Positions 8,271 through 18,123 are shown, numbered from the stretch's first letter. The stretch: DNA of 50,993 bases from Roseicyclus sediminis (GCF_025515305.1 NZ_JAOPHT010000024.1:1-50993); one strand, 5' to 3'. Numbers and translations: made by a program. Notes: generated from the letters alone by a model not told the origin.

Positions 8271-9593
8271 ATGACCGTCACCCGTTTCGCGCCGTCCCCC
8301 ACGGGTTTCCTGCATGTCGGCAACCTGCGCACGGCGCTGTTCAACCACCTGATCGCGCGGAAGGCCGGTGGCACCTTCATCCTGCGGCTCGACGACACCG
8401 ATCCGGAGCGGTCGAAGGACGAATACGCCGATGCGATCCAGGAGGACCTGGAATGGCTCGGCCTGACCTGGGACCGGATCGAACGGCAGTCCCTCAGGCT
8501 CGACCGTTATGCCGAGGCGGCCGATCGTCTGCGCGACATGGGCCGCTTCTACGAGGCGTTCGAGACGCCGACCGAGCTTGACCTCAAGCGCAAGAAGCAG
8601 CTGAACATGGGGCTTCCGCCTGTTTATGACCGTGCCGCGCTGGCGCTGTCGGAGGAGGAAACGGCGCGCCTCAGGGCCGAGCGCGGGCCGGGTGTCTGGC
8701 GCTTCAAGCTCGACCAGGAGCGGATCGAGTGGGAAGACGGCATCCTTGGCGCGCTGTCGATCGACGCGGGCAGCGTCTCGGACCCGGTCCTGATCCGCGC
8801 GGACGGACAGGTGCTCTATACGCTCGCCTCGGTCGTGGACGACGTGGACATGGGCATCACCCATGTGGTGCGCGGCTCCGACCACGTGACGAACACCGCG
8901 ACGCAGATCCAGATCATGGCCGCGCTGGGCCACGGGCACCCTGCCTTCGCGCATCATTCGCTTCTGACCGGGCCGCAGGGCGAGGCGCTATCGAAGCGGC
9001 TTGGCACGCTCAGCCTGCGCGATCTGCGCGCGGCGGGCGTGGAGCCCATGGCGCTTCTCAGCCACATGGCGCGGATCGGTTCGTCCCAGCCGGTGGAGAT
9101 CGCCGGATCGCTCGACGAGATCGCGGACGGGTTCGACCTGTCTCATTTCGGCTCGGCGCCGACGAAGTTCGACGAGGCCGATCTCTGGCCGCTTACGGCA
9201 CGTGTCCTGCACGAGACCTCGTTCGAGGAGGTTGCGGGCGAGATCGCGGCCCTCGGCGTGCCCGATGCACTGGCCCGTGACTTCTGGGAGGTCGCGCGCG
9301 CCAATATCGGGACGCGGGCCGACATTCCGGGGTGGTGGGCCCTGTTCCGCGACGGGGCGGCGCCTGTCGTTGCGCCGGAGGACCGGGACTTCGTGGCAGG
9401 GGCCTTCGCTATGCTTCCGGACCCACCCTATGATGGGGAGACCTGGGGCAACTGGACGACCGCGGTGAAGGAAGCGACCGGTCGCAAGGGCAAGGCGCTG
9501 TTCATGCCGCTGCGCAAGGCGGTGACCGGGCTTGAGAAGGGTCCCGAGATGGCGGATGTCATGCGGCTTCTGCAGAAGAAGCCGACGCTCTGA
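8271..9593 (+). CDS. gltX: Glutamate--tRNA ligase
   Basis: Class I aminoacyl-tRNA synthetase that charges tRNA-Glu, 440 residues. The HIGH-type motif is PTGFLHVGNLRT near the N-terminus, and the KMSKS-type loop is LSKRLG (about residues 242-247). RLDDTDPERS is typical of the Glu-specific catalytic core. The protein is at the short end of the GltX range; Rhodobacteraceae commonly carry two gltX genes and this looks like the shorter one (family knowledge). If so, the second copy could differ in tRNA-Gln charging. GGGAGC precedes the ATG. Confidence 0.95.
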   Translation: MTVTRFAPSPTGFLHVGNLRTALFNHLIARKAGGTFILRLDDTDPERSKDEYADAIQEDLEWLGLTWDRIERQSLRLDRYAEAADRLRDMGRFYEAFETPTELDLKRKKQLNMGLPPVYDRAALALSEEETARLRAERGPGVWRFKLDQERIEWEDGILGALSIDAGSVSDPVLIRADGQVLYTLASVVDDVDMGITHVVRGSDHVTNTATQIQIMAALGHGHPAFAHHSLLTGPQGEALSKRLGTLSLRDLRAAGVEPMALLSHMARIGSSQPVEIAGSLDEIADGFDLSHFGSAPTKFDEADLWPLTARVLHETSFEEVAGEIAALGVPDALARDFWEVARANIGTRADIPGWWALFRDGAAPVVAPEDRDFVAGAFAMLPDPPYDGETWGNWTTAVKEATGRKGKALFMPLRKAVTGLEKGPEMADVMRLLQKKPTL

Positions 9594-9599
9594 AGACAT

Positions 9600-9619
9600 G
9601 CCGCCCTGCGGAGGGCGGC
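9600..9619. terminator. Hairpin between convergent gltX and chemoreceptor genes
   Basis: GCCGCCCT and AGGGCGGC form a perfect 8-bp stem with a GCGG loop in the 42-base gap between two converging genes. It has no U-run on either strand, so it is a candidate shared, weak terminator. Confidence 0.5.
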
Positions 9620-9635
9620 GAGCAGGCCCTGGCGC

Positions 9636-10970
9636 TCATTGTGCGGCGAACCGTCCGGTCGGCGTTTCGTCTGCGAACTGGCCAAGCATCGATCTCATCT
9701 CGGCGCCCACGCGGGCCAACTGAGCCACCTGTCCCTCCGTTTCCGCGGTGCGGCTCATCGCGTCATGGTGTGCCTTCTCGAGACGCTGCGTCAGACGCGC
9801 CAGCGTCTGGTCCGAACTGCGCAAGGTCTCGGCCTCCGTCCGGGTCAGATCCCCGATCGAGGCCATGCTGCCGGACACCTCCGCGAGGCCGGCAAGGACA
9901 TCGGCGAGCTTGCGGTGCCCTTCGTCGACGCGTGAGATCAGCCCCGCGGAATGGTCGTTGATTTTCTGGATCCGGTTGGCGATCTCGCGCGAGGCATCGG
10001 CCGCGCGCTGCGCCAGCGTCCGGATTTCCGCGGCGACGACGGAGAAGCCTGCGCCCGCGGTGCCGGCGCGGGCGGCCTCGATTCCCGCGTTGAGGGCCAG
10101 CAGGTTCGTCTGGAAGGACACGTCCTCGATCAGGCGGTTCACCGAAATCATCGCGCGCGCCTCGTCGCCCATCTCGCGGGCGGCGCCGAGGGCGCTATCG
10201 ACCATGGTGGCCGCAGAGCCGACATCGTCGACGCCACGGCCGAAGACCGAGCCTGCGTCCTGGACACGGCCGACCGCGGCGCCGAGCGACAGCGCGGCAT
10301 GCCCCACCTGCTCGCGCGTCCGGCGGCATTCGTCGGCCTTTGCGCCGGTCTCTTCGATGGCAAGCCGTCCCTCGCCGACGGCCCGCGCCAGCGTCTCCTC
10401 CAGAATGTCGATGGTCGCCAGCGTTCGCTTCGTCGCCCCTTCAAGGGCGACCATCGCACCGTTGAAGGCGGGTTCCACGTGTTCGAGACCGGACCCCTGG
10501 CCAAGGTCCAGCCGGACGTCGAGGCGACCGCGGTCCAGTTCGGTCAGCGCGGCGGCGATCCTGTCCACGGCGATCTTGCGCGCCGTGATGTCCGTGCAGA
10601 GCTTCATGATCCGCTGCACGGTTCCGTCATTGTTCAGCACAGGTGCGTAAGTTGCGAAGATCCAGAGCCGCCTGCCATCCTTCGTCACACGCGGAAATTC
10701 CCCGGAGAAGCTTTCGCCGGCGGCGAGACGGCGCCAGAAATCCGTGTATTCCCCGCTGCGGGCATAGTCCGCGTCGCAGAAGATCCGATGGTGCCGTCCC
10801 TTGATCTCGTCGAGGGTGAAACCTGTGGCTGCGAGAAAATTCGCGTTGGCCCAGTTGATGGTTCCATCGGGCTGGAACTCGATCCGGGCCTGGGTGCGGT
10901 CGATCATCTCGATCATCGGCCAGTAGTCGGAAACGCTCTGGTCGTTGCGGACCTTCCATCGTCCTGTCAT
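9636..10970 (-). CDS. Soluble PAS-domain methyl-accepting chemotaxis protein
   Basis: Cytoplasmic chemoreceptor of 444 residues without transmembrane helices. A PAS domain (about 20-130) contains [18 protein letters not shown] and ends at ITARK, the usual PAS-to-signalling junction. The signalling domain (about 250-430) carries the conserved hairpin tip [20 protein letters not shown] followed by EAARAG. Such receptors usually sense a bound cofactor such as heme or flavin, or an energy signal, and feed CheA/CheW. GGGGAGG precedes the ATG. No other chemotaxis gene lies in the window. Confidence 0.92.
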   Translation of the reverse strand: MTGRWKVRNDQSVSDYWPMIEMIDRTQARIEFQPDGTINWANANFLAATGFTLDEIKGRHHRIFCDADYARSGEYTDFWRRLAAGESFSGEFPRVTKDGRRLWIFATYAPVLNNDGTVQRIMKLCTDITARKIAVDRIAAALTELDRGRLDVRLDLGQGSGLEHVEPAFNGAMVALEGATKRTLATIDILEETLARAVGEGRLAIEETGAKADECRRTREQVGHAALSLGAAVGRVQDAGSVFGRGVDDVGSAATMVDSALGAAREMGDEARAMISVNRLIEDVSFQTNLLALNAGIEAARAGTAGAGFSVVAAEIRTLAQRAADASREIANRIQKINDHSAGLISRVDEGHRKLADVLAGLAEVSGSMASIGDLTRTEAETLRSSDQTLARLTQRLEKAHHDAMSRTAETEGQVAQLARVGAEMRSMLGQFADETPTGRFAAQ

Positions 10971-11014
10971 CGGCCTCCCCCTTCGCCGGGTCCATGTTCG
11001 TCCGGATGGATAGG

Positions 11015-11034
11015 CCCTTCGCGTTACCGAAGGG
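11015..11034. terminator. Hairpin in the gap between chemoreceptor and GGCT-like genes
   Basis: CCCTTCG (11015-11021) pairs with CGAAGGG (11028-11034) around a 6-base loop, just downstream of the minus-strand gene that ends at 11062. The T-run lies on the plus-strand side, so termination of the minus-strand gene would be inefficient. Confidence 0.35.
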
Positions 11035-11061
11035 TTTATGGCGCGGCTGGAGAGGCCTTGT

Positions 11062-11637
11062 TCAGAGCCGCGTGATCCGCCGCGCGCCGCGCAGGGTCAG
11101 TTCCGCGTCGACGAAGTCCCGCTCCTCGGGTGAGATGGCCGTCGCGCGGGTGTAAACGGGCGTTGCCCTGTCGTCGAACACCGGCGCCTCCCATCCCCCG
11201 GTGGTCTCGAAGAAACGGCGCGCGCCGGCTTCGCCGAATTCGCGGAGGTAGCCCTGGATCACCGTGTCGAGGTAGCTGAGCAGGATCGGATGCTCCTCGG
11301 ACCCGTCCGTGTCGTGTTCGGGCTTGGTCCGGTAGATCTGCACGTCGAGCGCGTGGGGGGCGTGCTCGTGGTCGATTTCCAGCACGGGCAGGCGGTGATA
11401 GGCGTATTCCCTCGCGTCGAGCGCGACCCAGTCGGCGTCCGGAACGGCGGCGATCAGCCCCTCGATCTCGATGCCGGGCGCCTCGACCGCGGTGAGGAAC
11501 GCGACCTTGCGCAGTCGCGTTCGTTTCCATGTCCGGGCCCAGCCCCGGACACGCGCGCGGGCGACATGCGGGAAGGCATGGGTGTCGCGGTTCACGAGGC
11601 TGCCGTAACCGAAAAAGAAGGGATCGCGCGTCGGCAT
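11062..11637 (-). CDS. Gamma-glutamylcyclotransferase-fold protein
   Basis: Small cytoplasmic protein of 191 residues with the FFGYGSLVN loop near the N-terminus, the substrate-phosphate or gamma-glutamyl binding loop of the GGCT/AIG2 fold. Family members release 5-oxoproline from gamma-glutamyl peptides, but many bacterial relatives have other or unknown substrates. The start was set at the ATG followed by [11 protein letters not shown] because family members begin just before this loop; a further ATG 20 codons upstream would overlap the gcvT promoter region. No strong ribosome-binding site is seen for either. Confidence 0.75.
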   Translation of the reverse strand: MPTRDPFFFGYGSLVNRDTHAFPHVARARVRGWARTWKRTRLRKVAFLTAVEAPGIEIEGLIAAVPDADWVALDAREYAYHRLPVLEIDHEHAPHALDVQIYRTKPEHDTDGSEEHPILLSYLDTVIQGYLREFGEAGARRFFETTGGWEAPVFDDRATPVYTRATAISPEERDFVDAELTLRGARRITRL

Positions 11638-11679
11638 GGGCGCAGACTTGTCGCATGCGCCAACGGCCTGCAAGCCCTC

Positions 11680-11707
11680 TTGCGGGGGCGTACGCATTCG
11701 CTATTGT
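11680..11707 (+). promoter_or_regulatory. Likely promoter of the gcv operon
   Basis: TTGCGG (11680-11685) and TATTGT (11702-11707) are separated by 16 bases. Transcription would start near 11714, immediately before the first glycine aptamer, which is where a riboswitch promoter should be. Confidence 0.55.
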
Positions 11708-11719
11708 GACGCTGCCCGC

Positions 11720-11892
11720 ATGGGGGAGACGCTGGACGGACCGGATCGGGACGGACAGGGCCGAAGGAGCAACCGCCCCGGTAAACTCTCAGGCAAACGG
11801 ACCTCGGTGGGCGAAGGACTCTGGAGAGAGATGCGGCGCGGTCCGCATCCGCCGAAGGGATAACGATCTCAGGCGAAAGGACAGAGGGGGCA
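11720..11892 (+). ncRNA. Tandem glycine riboswitch
   Basis: Two glycine aptamers follow one another upstream of gcvT. The first (about 11722-11823) shows GCCGAAGGAGCAA, then CTCTCAGGCAAACGGACC and closes with CTCTGGAGAG. The second (about 11822-11892) repeats the core with CCGCCGAAGGGATAACG, TCTCAGGCGAAAGGACAGA. These are the conserved blocks of the gcvT riboswitch class. In this class glycine binding turns the cleavage operon on. About 77 bases separate the second aptamer from the gcvT ATG; the switching element in that stretch was not resolved. Confidence 0.95.
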
Positions 11893-11969
11893 TCGGAGAG
11901 GGCGCGTTTGCGCGTCACAGCGATGCCGGGCCAATCCTCGATCGATCGGGGCCCGGGGAACGGGGAAAG

Positions 11970-13091
11970 ATGGCCGACACCGCGCCTGCGACGGAAAACC
12001 TGAAGACACTGCCGCTCCGCGCGCTTCACGAGGAACTTGGCGCGCAATTCGTGCCGTTCGCCGGCTGGGAGATGCCGGTGCGCTATGGTCCCGGCGTGAT
12101 GGCCGAGCACTTGTGGTGCCGGGAGAAGGCCGCGCTGTTCGACGTGTCGCACATGGGGCAGGTGATGCTGCCCGCAGATGAGGGCGCGGCGCTCGAGGCG
12201 CTGGTGCCGATGGATATCGTCGGCCTGTCGGAGGGGCGGCAGCGTTATGCGTTTTTCACGAACGACGCCGGCGGCCTGCACGACGACCTGATGATCGCGC
12301 GGCATGGCGACGGGCTGCACCTCGTCGTGAACGCCGCCTGCGCGGAGGCGGATATCGCGCACCTGAAGGCCCATCTGCCGGCGGTCGATGTGCTGGAGGG
12401 GCTCGCGCTTCTGGCGGTTCAGGGACCGATGGCGGAGGCGGCGCTGTCGTGCCTTCTGCCGGAGGTCACCGGGATGCGCTTCATGGATGCGCGGCGGATG
12501 GACTGGGAGGGCGCGGCGCTCCGCGTGACGCGCTCGGGCTATACCGGTGAGGACGGTTTCGAGATCTCAATGCCCGCCGGGGTGGCCGAGCCTTTCGCCC
12601 GGGCGCTGCTGGCCGACGACCGGGTGGCGCCAGTGGGCCTCGGCGCGCGCGACTCGCTCCGGCTGGAGGCGGGATTGCCGCTTTACGGACAGGACCTCGG
12701 GCCGACGATCTCGCCGGTCGAGGCGGGCCTGGCCTGGGCGATCCAGAAGGTTCGCCGGACGGGTGGGGAACGTGCGGGCGGGTTCCCGGGCGCGGACGTG
12801 ATCCTGCGCCAGCTCGCTGATGGCGCCTCGCGCCGCCGTGCCGGACTTTTGCCGGAGGGCCGCGCGCCCATGCGGGCGGGAACGCCGCTCTTCGAGGCCG
12901 CCGAGGGCGGGGCGCAGGTGGGCCACGTGACCTCGGGCGGGTTCGGGCCGACGCTCGGCGCCCCCGTGGCGATCGCGCTGCTTGACGCGGGCGTGCCTTC
13001 CGATGCCACGATTTTCGGGGAGGTTCGGGGCAGGCGCCTCGCCGCGCGCCAGGCGCCGCTGCCCTTCGTGCCACCCGGCTACAAACGTTGA
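11970..13091 (+). CDS. gcvT: Glycine cleavage system aminomethyltransferase (T protein)
   Basis: T protein of the glycine cleavage complex, 373 residues. It transfers the aminomethyl group from lipoylated H protein to tetrahydrofolate, releasing ammonia. Features include FAGWEMPVRYGPGVMAEHLWCRE near the N-terminus, FDVSHMGQ, the folate-site segment RSGYTGEDGFEI, and the C-terminal barrel domain with GHVTSGGFGPTLG. The ATG at 11970 was chosen because it follows GGGGAAAG and lies just after the riboswitch; the longer frame runs through the riboswitch itself. It is the first gene of gcvT-gcvH-gcvP. Confidence 0.96.
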   Translation: MADTAPATENLKTLPLRALHEELGAQFVPFAGWEMPVRYGPGVMAEHLWCREKAALFDVSHMGQVMLPADEGAALEALVPMDIVGLSEGRQRYAFFTNDAGGLHDDLMIARHGDGLHLVVNAACAEADIAHLKAHLPAVDVLEGLALLAVQGPMAEAALSCLLPEVTGMRFMDARRMDWEGAALRVTRSGYTGEDGFEISMPAGVAEPFARALLADDRVAPVGLGARDSLRLEAGLPLYGQDLGPTISPVEAGLAWAIQKVRRTGGERAGGFPGADVILRQLADGASRRRAGLLPEGRAPMRAGTPLFEAAEGGAQVGHVTSGGFGPTLGAPVAIALLDAGVPSDATIFGEVRGRRLAARQAPLPFVPPGYKR

Positions 13092-13123
13092 GACAACCCT
13101 GGCCAAGACCGAGAGAGGGACAG

Positions 13124-13486
13124 ATGAAGTTCACCGAAGACCATGAATGGCTCCGCCCCGAGGGTGACGTGATCGTCGTGGGCATCACCGAATACGCCGC
13201 GACGCAGCTGGGCGACGTGGTCTATGTCGAGTTGCCGGAGATCGAGACGCAGGTCGCCAAGGGCGACGAGATCGTCGTGATCGAAAGCGTCAAGGCGGCC
13301 TCGGACATCGTCGCGCCGATCGACGGCGAGATCGTCGAGGTGAACGAAGCGCTGACCGAGAACCCCGCGCTGGTGAACGAGGACCCGATGGGCGACGCCT
13401 GGTTCTTCAAGATCAAGGTCGAGGACGAGAGCGCGCTCGACGATTTCATGACCGAGGACGAGTACAAGGACCATATCGGGGAATAG
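13124..13486 (+). CDS. gcvH: Glycine cleavage system H protein
   Basis: Lipoyl carrier of the glycine cleavage complex, 120 residues, the normal length. Lys57 in VVIESVKAASDI is the lipoylation site, in the usual beta-hairpin. It shuttles the aminomethyl group between P, T and L proteins. GAGAGGGA precedes the ATG. It lies 32 bases after gcvT. Confidence 0.97.
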   Translation: MKFTEDHEWLRPEGDVIVVGITEYAATQLGDVVYVELPEIETQVAKGDEIVVIESVKAASDIVAPIDGEIVEVNEALTENPALVNEDPMGDAWFFKIKVEDESALDDFMTEDEYKDHIGE

Positions 13487-13491
13487 GTCCG

Positions 13492-13577
13492 GCCGCCTGC
13501 GGCGGCGATTCTTCGAGATAGGGGGCGCTGCCCCCGACGCCTGCGGCGTCTCCCCCGGAGTTTTCGGCCAGGATGAA
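13492..13577 (+). repeat. Extragenic hairpin-rich repeat element
   Basis: Between gcvH and gcvP stand three tandem hairpins: 13492-13496 with 13501-13505, 13520-13525 with 13529-13534, and 13535-13540 with 13544-13549. They are followed by the tail CCCCCGGAGTTTTCGGCCAG and GATGAAG. From memory, variants of this GC-palindrome plus CCCCCGGAG-T-rich-GATGAAG tail recur between genes in Rhodobacteraceae. Only one copy was seen in this window. It may tune gcvP expression relative to gcvTH or stabilise the upstream message. Confidence 0.55.
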
Positions 13578-13645
13578 GGCCGGAACCGGAGGCGCGCCGC
13601 GGGCGGGATTTCGGCCACCAGACCCGAGGCCATTTGGAGCGGAAG

Positions 13646-16483
13646 ATGCCCTGGACGACGACCGACTACGACCCGACCGATTTCGCCAACCGCCGCCACA
13701 TCGGCCCCTCGCCCGCCGAGATGGCCGAGATGCTGGAAGTCGTGGGCGTGCAGGAGCTTGACCAGCTGATCGAACAGACGGTGCCCGCCGCGATCCGGCA
13801 GGCCGCGCCGCTCGACTGGGCACCGATGTCGGAAGCGGAGCTTCTCGACCACATGCGGGAGATCGCAGGCCGCAACAAGCCGATGGTCCAGATGATCGGG
13901 CAGGGTTACTACGGCACCCACACGCCGCCCGCGATCCAGCGCAACGTGCTGGAAAACCCGGCCTGGTACACCGCCTACACGCCCTACCAGCCCGAGATCG
14001 CGCAGGGGCGGCTCGAGGCGCTTCTGAACTTCCAGACGATGGTCGCGGACCTCACGGGGCTGGAGATCGCGAACGCCTCGCTGCTCGACGAGGCCACCGC
14101 CTGCGCGGAAGCCATGGTGATGGCCGAGCGCGTGGCGAAGTCGAAGGCGCGCGGCTTCTTCGTCGATCAGAACTGCCATCCGCAGAACATCGCGGTGATG
14201 CGCACGCGGGCCGAGCCCCTGGGGATCGAGGTGATCGTCGGCCCGCCCGAGGACCTCGACCCCGCGGCCGTGTTCGGAGCGATCTTCCAGTATCCCGGGA
14301 CCTACGGGCACCTCGTGGATCCGTCGGAGGCGATCGCGGCGCTCCACGAGCACAAGGCCATCGGAATCGTCGCGACGGACCTGCTCGCGCTGACGCTGGT
14401 GAAGGAGCCGGGTGCGATGGGCGCGGACATCGCCGTGGGCTCGGCGCAGCGCTTCGGCGTGCCGCTGGGCTATGGCGGGCCGCACGCGGCCTTCCTCGCC
14501 TGCCACGACGCACACAAGCGCGCGATGCCGGGGCGGATCGTCGGCGTCTCGGTCGACAGCCACGGGCACAAGGCGTACCGCCTCTCGCTGCAGACCCGCG
14601 AGCAGCATATCCGGCGCGAGAAGGCGACCTCGAACGTCTGCACGGCGCAGGCGCTCCTGGCGGTGATGGCGAGCTTCTACGCGGTGTTCCACGGGCCGAA
14701 GGGCCTGCGCGCCATCGCCGAGCGGGTACACATCAAGGCCGCGCGGCTGGCGGCGGCGCTGAAGGCCAAGGGGTTCGCGCCGGAAGCGGACGCGTTCTTC
14801 GACACGATCACGGTGAAGGTGGGCGCGAAACAGTCGCGGATCATGGCCGCCGCGGTGGCCCGCGGCATCAACCTGCGCGACGTGGGGTCGGTCCGAATCG
14901 GGATTTCCGTCGACGAGACCACGACCGAGGCACATCTCGACGCGGTGGCGGAGGCCTTCGGGCTTGGCAAGTTGCCCGCATCGGTCGCGCCCGCGATCCC
15001 CGATCCGCTTCTGCGGACGAGCGACTATCTCACCCATCCAATCTTCCACATGAACCGCGCCGAGAGCGAGATGATGCGCTACATGCGCCGTCTTTCGGAC
15101 CGGGACCTCGCGCTCGATCGGGCGATGATCCCGCTGGGCTCCTGCACGATGAAGCTGAACGCGGCGGTCGAGATGATGCCGGTCACCTGGCCCGAGTTCA
15201 ACGGCATCCACCCCTTCGCGCCCGCCGACCAGGCCGAGGGTTATGCCGAGATGATCGCGGACCTGTCGGACAAGCTCTGCGAGATCACCGGCTATGACGC
15301 GATGTCGATGCAGCCGAATTCGGGCGCGCAGGGGGAATACGCGGGTCTTCTGACGATTGCCGCCTATCACAAGGCGCGCGGCGAGGATCGCCGGCGCGTC
15401 TGCCTGATCCCGGTCTCGGCCCATGGCACGAACCCGGCCTCGGCGCAGATGGCGGGCATGGACGTGGTCGTGGTGAAGGCGGCCGAGAACGGCGACATCG
15501 ACCTGGACGATTTCCGTGCCAAGGCGGAGGCGGCGGGTGACCGGCTGGCGGCCTGCATGATCACCTATCCCTCGACCCATGGCGTTTTCGAGGAGACGGT
15601 GCGCGAGGTCTGCGAGATCACCCATGCCCATGGCGGGCAGGTCTATCTCGACGGCGCGAACCTGAACGCGATGGTGGGCCTGTCGAAGCCGGGCGAGATC
15701 GGCGCGGACGTGAGCCACCTGAACCTGCACAAGACCTTCTGCATTCCCCATGGCGGAGGCGGGCCGGGCATGGGGCCGATCGGGGTCAAGGCGCATCTCG
15801 CGCCGCACCTTCCGGGGCATCCCGAGACGGGGGGCGCCGAGGGTCCGGTGTCGGGCGCGCCCTACGGCTCGGCCTCGATCCTGCCGATCTCCTACGCCTA
15901 TGTGCGGCTCATGGGCGGCGCGGGCCTGACGCAGGCGACGAAGGTGGCGATCCTGAACGCCAACTACATCGCGGCACGGCTGAAGGGCGCCTATGACGTC
16001 CTTTTCACCGGCGGTCGGGGGCGTGTCGCGCACGAATGCATCCTCGACACGCGGCCTTTCGCGGAGGCGGGCGTCACCGTCGACGATATCGCCAAGCGGC
16101 TGATGGATCACGGCTTCCATGCGCCGACGATGAGCTGGCCGGTCGCGGGCACCCTGATGGTGGAGCCGACGGAAAGCGAGACGAAGGCCGAGCTCGACCG
16201 CTTCGTCACCGCCATGCTGGCGATCCGCGACGAGATCGCGGCGGTCGAAAGCGGCTCCATCGCGGTGGAGGAGAGCCCGCTTCGCCTTGCGCCGCATACG
16301 ATGGAGGACCTCGTGCGCGACTGGGACCGCGTCTACACCCGCGAGGCCGGGTGCTTCCCGCCGGGGGCCTTCCGGGTCGACAAGTACTGGCCACCGGTCA
16401 ACCGGGTCGACAACGTCTACGGCGACCGCCACCTCGTCTGCACCTGTCCGCCGGTCGAGGAATACCTCGACGCGGCCGAGTAG
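13646..16483 (+). CDS. gcvP: Glycine dehydrogenase (decarboxylating), P protein
   Basis: PLP-dependent P protein of the glycine cleavage system, 945 residues in one chain (some bacteria split it in two). It decarboxylates glycine and loads the aminomethyl group on Gcv[16 protein letters not shown] opens the first half; the PLP lysine is Lys696 in [18 protein letters not shown], followed by the glycine-rich loop. The ATG at 13646 follows GGAGCGG; a TTG four codons upstream is less likely. Convergent with the next gene, with a perfect inverted repeat across the junction. Confidence 0.97.
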   Translation: MPWTTTDYDPTDFANRRHIGPSPAEMAEMLEVVGVQELDQLIEQTVPAAIRQAAPLDWAPMSEAELLDHMREIAGRNKPMVQMIGQGYYGTHTPPAIQRNVLENPAWYTAYTPYQPEIAQGRLEALLNFQTMVADLTGLEIANASLLDEATACAEAMVMAERVAKSKARGFFVDQNCHPQNIAVMRTRAEPLGIEVIVGPPEDLDPAAVFGAIFQYPGTYGHLVDPSEAIAALHEHKAIGIVATDLLALTLVKEPGAMGADIAVGSAQRFGVPLGYGGPHAAFLACHDAHKRAMPGRIVGVSVDSHGHKAYRLSLQTREQHIRREKATSNVCTAQALLAVMASFYAVFHGPKGLRAIAERVHIKAARLAAALKAKGFAPEADAFFDTITVKVGAKQSRIMAAAVARGINLRDVGSVRIGISVDETTTEAHLDAVAEAFGLGKLPASVAPAIPDPLLRTSDYLTHPIFHMNRAESEMMRYMRRLSDRDLALDRAMIPLGSCTMKLNAAVEMMPVTWPEFNGIHPFAPADQAEGYAEMIADLSDKLCEITGYDAMSMQPNSGAQGEYAGLLTIAAYHKARGEDRRRVCLIPVSAHGTNPASAQMAGMDVVVVKAAENGDIDLDDFRAKAEAAGDRLAACMITYPSTHGVFEETVREVCEITHAHGGQVYLDGANLNAMVGLSKPGEIGADVSHLNLHKTFCIPHGGGGPGMGPIGVKAHLAPHLPGHPETGGAEGPVSGAPYGSASILPISYAYVRLMGGAGLTQATKVAILNANYIAARLKGAYDVLFTGGRGRVAHECILDTRPFAEAGVTVDDIAKRLMDHGFHAPTMSWPVAGTLMVEPTESETKAELDRFVTAMLAIRDEIAAVESGSIAVEESPLRLAPHTMEDLVRDWDRVYTREAGCFPPGAFRVDKYWPPVNRVDNVYGDRHLVCTCPPVEEYLDAAE

Positions 16484-16490
16484 GCGCCTC

Positions 16491-16523
16491 TTCGGGCGGT
16501 CCTGCCTAGCGCGACCGCCCGAA
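16491..16523. terminator. Bidirectional hairpin at the gcvP end
   Basis: TTCGGGCGGTC (16491-16501) is perfectly complementary over 11 bp to 16513-16523, with an 11-base loop. It begins 8 bases after the gcvP stop and runs into the last codons of the converging DUF4329 gene, so it could end transcription from both sides. No U-run is present. Confidence 0.6.
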
Positions 16524-17060
16524 CCGCGCGTAGAGGCCGTCGAGGGAAAAGCCCTCGGGGACAGGCCCATGTTCCTCGGGCACGAAGCCCGGGTCCACCG
16601 GAAGGCAGCCGCGTCCGCAGACCTGGCGCAGGCTTCCGGTCGCGCCCTCGACGAACCAGAGGCGTCCGCCCGGCGTCGCCACCCAGCCGTTGACGCCCAT
16701 GGACATGTCGCCCTCCACGTCCTGGATCGAGGGAACCTCGCCGTCGTAGCCGCGGGCCCAGGCGGCATGGGTGTGCCACGACGAGACCGGGATGACCCCG
16801 TGGCCGAGCGGCAATGACGCGCAACTCGCCGACCCGCCCCAGGAAACCTTGGTCGAGGAATAGCGCCCCTCCGCGTCGCGCAGGATGAAGCCGCAGACCT
16901 CCCGGTCGAAACGTACCGAGAGCTGGTTCATCCCTTCCATCAAGGCCATCACGAAGGCGGTTTCCTCGGCGCTCTGGCCCTTTGCGGCCGTCGGCAGGAC
17001 GGCGGTGGGCGCGGCGAAGGCGATACTGGCGGACAGGGCAAGAAGCGCGCGTCTGATCAT
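16506..17060 (-). CDS. Secreted DUF4329-like protein
   Basis: A 184-residue protein with a signal peptide (basic MIRR, hydrophobic core, cleavage near AKG-Q, about residue 28). The mature part has EVCGFILRDAEGRYSST, SSWHTHAAW (His96, His98), and a GFSLDGLYARFG ending, consistent with the DUF4329 fold. The paired histidines and several cysteines hint at a metal or disulfide-stabilised site, but no activity is established. The start was chosen at the ATG that begins the signal sequence. Confidence 0.7.
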   Translation of the reverse strand: MIRRALLALSASIAFAAPTAVLPTAAKGQSAEETAFVMALMEGMNQLSVRFDREVCGFILRDAEGRYSSTKVSWGGSASCASLPLGHGVIPVSSWHTHAAWARGYDGEVPSIQDVEGDMSMGVNGWVATPGGRLWFVEGATGSLRQVCGRGCLPVDPGFVPEEHGPVPEGFSLDGLYARFGRSR

Positions 17061-17313
17061 CGTGGTCTCTCGGCAAGGCAGGTGCGGCCGGCGCGCCGCT
17101 TTGGTCCAGCATAGCCGCGAAACGGCGCGTGGCCAGTGGCGGGATGGGCATTCGGCGTGGCCGATGCCGGTGGCGCCATCCGCCTGCCGCATCGGCGGGA
17201 GATCGCGTCTTGTGCCGAGATCGCCGATGTACGCTGGACGCGTCGGGCCGGTGCGCTATCTTGGATTTGGCGCGAGCCACATGGCACGAACCAAAAGACG
17301 GAGAAGACCAGAC

Positions 17314-17472
17314 ATGTCGCGGATGGATTATATCGAGCCCGAAATCGCCGTCGCTCAGACCGAGGAAGATGCCGACATCGCGCTGTGGAACAAGATGGGC
17401 CGCGCGGCGATGTTCTTCTGCATCTGGAGCGCGATGGCGATTCCCGTGCTGCTCGTCATCGCCGTTCGCTGA
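17314..17472 (+). CDS. Small single-pass membrane protein (52 residues)
   Basis: A short acidic N-terminal part (MSRMDYIEPEIAVAQTEEDAD) precedes one hydrophobic helix, AAMFFCIWSAMAIPVLLVIAV, at the C-terminus. GGAGAAG precedes the ATG at a proper distance, which supports a real gene. The family was not recognised. The 250 bases upstream, back to the divergent DUF4329 gene, hold only promoter-like sequence. Confidence 0.65.
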   Translation: MSRMDYIEPEIAVAQTEEDADIALWNKMGRAAMFFCIWSAMAIPVLLVIAVR

Positions 17473-17647
17473 ACGCGGACCGGCCCGCGCGGGGCGGTGC
17501 TGACCGCTCCGCCCCTCGTCGTGATCACCTGCTCCTGGGTCGTTGGCGCAGTGACTCGAATTCAGTTCGGGTCATTGCGTCAGACGCGATGCGGCGACGG
17601 GTTTCGGGTGAATGGGAGCGAGGCGGTGCGCACACCGGCCGGGCAGG

Positions 17648-17887
17648 TCAACCGCGGTCTACGACCTTGACCTTCATGGCGACGTGCGCCGGTTCGTGGG
17701 GCATGGCGTTCGACCGAGCAAAGACCGACGCGAGGATCGAGGACAGCATACCTGCGCTGAGGACCGCCCAACCCGTGCCGACATAGATCAACACGGCTCC
17801 CACGAAGGTAGCACCGCCCAGTATCCAGGCGCCAAGTGCCACTGGAAGCGCGATGAAGCCCGCAAGGAAGACCAGTCCTATTGCCAC
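17648..17887 (-). CDS. Small two-helix membrane protein (79 residues)
   Basis: Two hydrophobic segments (about residues 3-23 and 26-50) and a polar tail ending KVKVVDRG. The start is a GTG five bases after a textbook AGGAGGG site; a longer frame from an upstream TTG would include that site inside the gene. The function was not recognised. An AT-rich stretch at 17930-18000 upstream probably holds its promoter. The gap between this gene and the converging 52-residue gene contains nothing recognisable. Confidence 0.65.
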   Translation of the reverse strand: MAIGLVFLAGFIALPVALGAWILGGATFVGAVLIYVGTGWAVLSAGMLSSILASVFARSNAMPHEPAHVAMKVKVVDRG

Positions 17888-18123
17888 GCAGTCCCTCCTC
17901 AAGGGTTCGGCATGAACCCACGGATACGTTCGTAGGGTAAAAATGTGGTAAATTTTGGGCGCGCATACAAAGTTGTTTCCAAAACGCGAACAATGGCGGA
18001 TTTCCGCCGAAAAATGAGGAGTTTGGCGGCCATCGGGGGCCGATGAAGGCCGTCAGGCCCGGTTACAGCCCTGTCCAGCGGTTCGCGCTCCGCCCGAATC
18101 GTGACGCGCCGTGCGCCCTCGGC

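Noticed and set aside
13079-16768. Very long minus-strand open frame (over 1200 codons) opposite gcvP
   Set aside because: Composition is that of an antisense frame of a GC-biased gene (Arg/His/Val/Asp runs), with no domain, and gcvP is unambiguous on the other strand.
17314-17472. Possible small cytochrome oxidase subunit
   Set aside because: A single C-terminal helix with an acidic N-terminus is too general, and the sequence does not match the aa3-type subunit IV pattern I know.
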